From Kitasatospora acidiphila (GTDB taxonomy: Bacteria > Actinomycetota > Actinomycetes > Streptomycetales > Streptomycetaceae), in contig NZ_VIGB01000003.1 in NCBI RefSeq assembly GCF_006636205.1, positions 4,640,501 to 4,704,500 of the forward strand: a DNA stretch of 64,000 nucleotides, read 5' to 3'. Each line of letters opens with the position of its first letter. Position 1 is the first letter of the stretch. Both the position numbers and the translations under genes were made by a program. The notes beneath the pieces were generated by a model. That model ran no database searches. It was not told the DNA's origin and saw nothing but the letters and a program-made list of their open reading frames with translations. Shown in pieces: positions 62,154 to 64,000 of the stretch.

Positions 62154-64000
62154 TCACCGCCGGACCGCCATCACCTCCTGCGCCAGCACCGACACGGCCC
62201 GCCGGATGTCCGCCTCGCGGTGCTCACTGGTGACGAAGAAGCGCAGCCGGGCCAGCCCCTCCTCGACAGCGGGGTGGAAGATCGGGTCGGCGATGACGCC
62301 CCGCTCGTACAGCCGGTCCGCGACCCGCAGCGTGCGCGCCGAGTCGCCGAGCAGGCACGGCACGATCGGCGTGCCCGCGCTGGCGCCGGTGGCCAGGCCG
62401 GCCGCCCCGGCCAGGCCGAGGAAGAACTCCGCATTGCGCCGCAGCGCGGCCACCCGCTCCGGCTCGGCGGTGATCAGTTCGGTGGCGGCCAGCGCGGCGG
62501 CCGCGTTGGCGGGGGTCAGGCCCACGCTGTAGACGAAGCCGGGCAGTGTGTGCCGCAGCCACCGCACCATCCGGGCCGAACCGCCCAGGTAGCCGCCGCA
62601 GCTGGCGAACGCCTTGGAGAGGGTGCCCATCCAGAGGTCCACGTCCGCCCGGTCGACGTCGAAGAACTCGCCGACGCCGCGCCCGAGTCGGCCCACGGTG
62701 CCGATGCTGTGCGCCTCGTCGACCATCAGCAGCGCGCCGTGCCGCTTCTTCAGAGCAATCACGGCGGGTAGGTCCACCAGGTCGCCGTCCATGCTGTAGG
62801 CGCCCTCGACGGCGATCAGCACCCGGCGGAACCGGGAGCGGTTGAGTCGCAGCAGGTGCTCCAGCTGCTCCATGTCGTTGTGGGCGAACGGGCGTCGCGC
62901 CGCGCCGGACAGGGCGCAGCCCTGCAGGATGCTGTCGTGGGCGAGCGCGTCGTGCAGGACCAGGTCACCGGCGCCGACCAGGTGCCCGATCGCGGTGACG
63001 TTGGTGGCGTGGCCGCTCACCAGTGCCAGGCAGTCCGGCACGCCGAGGAACCGGGCCAGCATCTGCTCCAGACGGACGGTCAACTCCCGTTCCCCGGAGA
63101 GCACTCGGCTCGCGGAGACCGAGGTGCCGTACCGCTCGACGGCCCGTTGCGCGGCCTCGTTGACGGCCGGGTGGCCGGACAGGCCGAGGTAGTTGTAGCT
63201 GCCGAAGGACAGGTAGCCGCGGCCGTCGACCACGGTGGTGTCGCGGATGGTGCCCTGGTGGACCCGGAAGTACGGGAAGTCCGCGCCGCTGCCGGTGATG
63301 GCGCTCAGCCGCTCCTCGAACTGCCGCACCTCGGGGAAGTCGTCGACCCGTGCGGTCGCCCTCGCCCACTCGGTGCCGCGCTGTCGGGGCACGGAAACCA
63401 CGGGGACGAGCGGTGCGGTGTGCCGCGGGTCGGCCAGGGCGATCAGCTGCCCGATGGTGAGCTCGGGGGAGAACAGCTCGGCGGCGTCGACGCCCGGCAG
63501 GCGGTTGGTGATGTTGACCTCCAACTCCTGCAGCATCAGGGAGTCGAAGCCGAGGTCACCGACCAGGGTCAGCCGCTCGTCGAGGTCGGAGAGCGGGAAG
63601 ACGCCGACCCGGGAGATCTCCCGGAGCACGATCTCCGCTGCGGAGGCCCGAGTTGGCGGCACGGTGGCCTGCCGGGGCGCGGTCGCTACGCGGGCCGATT
63701 GGCTTGCGGCCTGCCGGGGCACGTTCGCTTCGCGGGCCGAATCGGCGGTGCGTTGGCGGGGTACCGTCGCTTCGCGGGCCGATTCGTCCACCGCCCAGTG
63801 GCGGCGCGGGGCGAGCGGGCTCGGCGGCAGGGTGACCGGGGGTATGCGCTCCGGTGACGGACGCAGCCCGGCACCGGTGACCGCCTGCTCGGCGAGCCGG
63901 GTCAGCGCGGCCATGCGTTCCGCCTCGGGCAGCGAACTCGGCGCCGGGACAGCGGCCTTGGCCAGCTCACCAAGCCGCGTCAGCTCGCCGAGCCGCCCCG
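62154..64000 (-). CDS. Polyketide-synthase-type protein ending in ACP and alpha-oxoamine synthase (partial)
   Basis: The frame is open to the right edge (615 codons visible). Edge part PVTLPPSPLAPRRHWAV resembles the end of an AT domain's post-AT linker. A linker follows with three SARxAxxPRQ-type repeats, an ACP (LVGDLGFDSLMLQELEV, Ser for phosphopantetheine) and a KBL/AONS-like PLP domain (FGSYNYLGLSGHP, VDEAHSIGTVG, TLSKAFASCGGY with the Lys) to the C-terminus. ACP-AONS fusions release chains by condensing them with an amino acid (as in prodiginine PigH). Upstream domains are outside the window, so AT is only suggested. Confidence 0.8.
   Translation of the reverse strand, partial: GRLGELTRLGELAKAAVPAPSSLPEAERMAALTRLAEQAVTGAGLRPSPERIPPVTLPPSPLAPRRHWAVDESAREATVPRQRTADSAREANVPRQAASQSARVATAPRQATVPPTRASAAEIVLREISRVGVFPLSDLDERLTLVGDLGFDSLMLQELEVNITNRLPGVDAAELFSPELTIGQLIALADPRHTAPLVPVVSVPRQRGTEWARATARVDDFPEVRQFEERLSAITGSGADFPYFRVHQGTIRDTTVVDGRGYLSFGSYNYLGLSGHPAVNEAAQRAVERYGTSVSASRVLSGERELTVRLEQMLARFLGVPDCLALVSGHATNVTAIGHLVGAGDLVLHDALAHDSILQGCALSGAARRPFAHNDMEQLEHLLRLNRSRFRRVLIAVEGAYSMDGDLVDLPAVIALKKRHGALLMVDEAHSIGTVGRLGRGVGEFFDVDRADVDLWMGTLSKAFASCGGYLGGSARMVRWLRHTLPGFVYSVGLTPANAAAALAATELITAEPERVAALRRNAEFFLGLAGAAGLATGASAGTPIVPCLLGDSARTLRVADRLYERGVIADPIFHPAVEEGLARLRFFVTSEHREADIRRAVSVLAQEVMAVRR

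Overview
The window is high-GC DNA from a Streptomyces/Kitasatospora-type actinomycete. The evidence is the HspR-regulated clpB and dnaK-grpE-dnaJ-hspR genes with HAIR operators, frequent GTG starts, four-base overlaps between coupled genes, and typical family members such as the MAB_1171c-type membrane protein, DUF1023 hydrolase and TDT transporter. Housekeeping backbone (roughly 14.5-39 kb) alternates with accessory DNA.

Region 1 (1-6.15 kb) is the end of a genomic island that interrupts a class I/II aminotransferase gene (6116-6892). From recall, this gene carries the TG1-type attB in Streptomyces. The island carries, all leftward, a sigma-like gene, an HTH gene and an ImmA/IrrE metalloprotease gene, then a tightly coupled CD-NTase, E2-like and single-TM trio that looks like a short CBASS-type anti-phage operon. 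A partial gene resembling the AbiJ N-terminal class runs off the left edge. Region 2 (7.3-14.4 kb) holds a STAND NTPase-TM-WD40 protein and a small convergent protein sharing a YQAGRDQ motif (possible amyloid-type signalling pair), then a membrane protein and a DUF1023 hydrolase.

Region 3 (14.5-38.9 kb) is backbone: cupin, YbjN, clpB, LysR/TDT pair, a cluster of four paralogous LuxR-type regulators around a DsrE-like gene, a deoxyribosyltransferase-like gene and a secreted peptide with six PADWQW repeats. The hspR-dnaJ-grpE-dnaK operon, an Fe-S oxidoreductase, a nucleotidyltransferase, a Yip1 protein, an AlaX-like editing protein, dcd and a small zinc-binding protein follow. Region 4 (39.1-42.9 kb) is a small island bounded by tRNA-Gly(CCC) and a 79-bp copy of its 3' half plus terminator. 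It holds a degenerate serine hydrolase and an OmpR-type two-component system.

Region 5 (43-64 kb) holds ohr with an XRE/MLTR regulator, an FAD monooxygenase/TetR pair, a two-component system beside a MacAB-like efflux cassette, CapA, cupin/GlxA, a PLP decarboxylase, a hydrolase and a TetR, with intergenic spacers rich in short tandem repeats. It ends with a MAB_1171c/XRE/ImmA-like module and, at the right edge, a partial polyketide-type megaenzyme ending in ACP and alpha-oxoamine synthase domains.

Seven genes carry a single missing base in a G/C run (near 10300, 18798, 33168, 45379, 49417, 55940, 56779). They are annotated as one gene each because the uniform error type suggests sequencing artefact more than gene decay.
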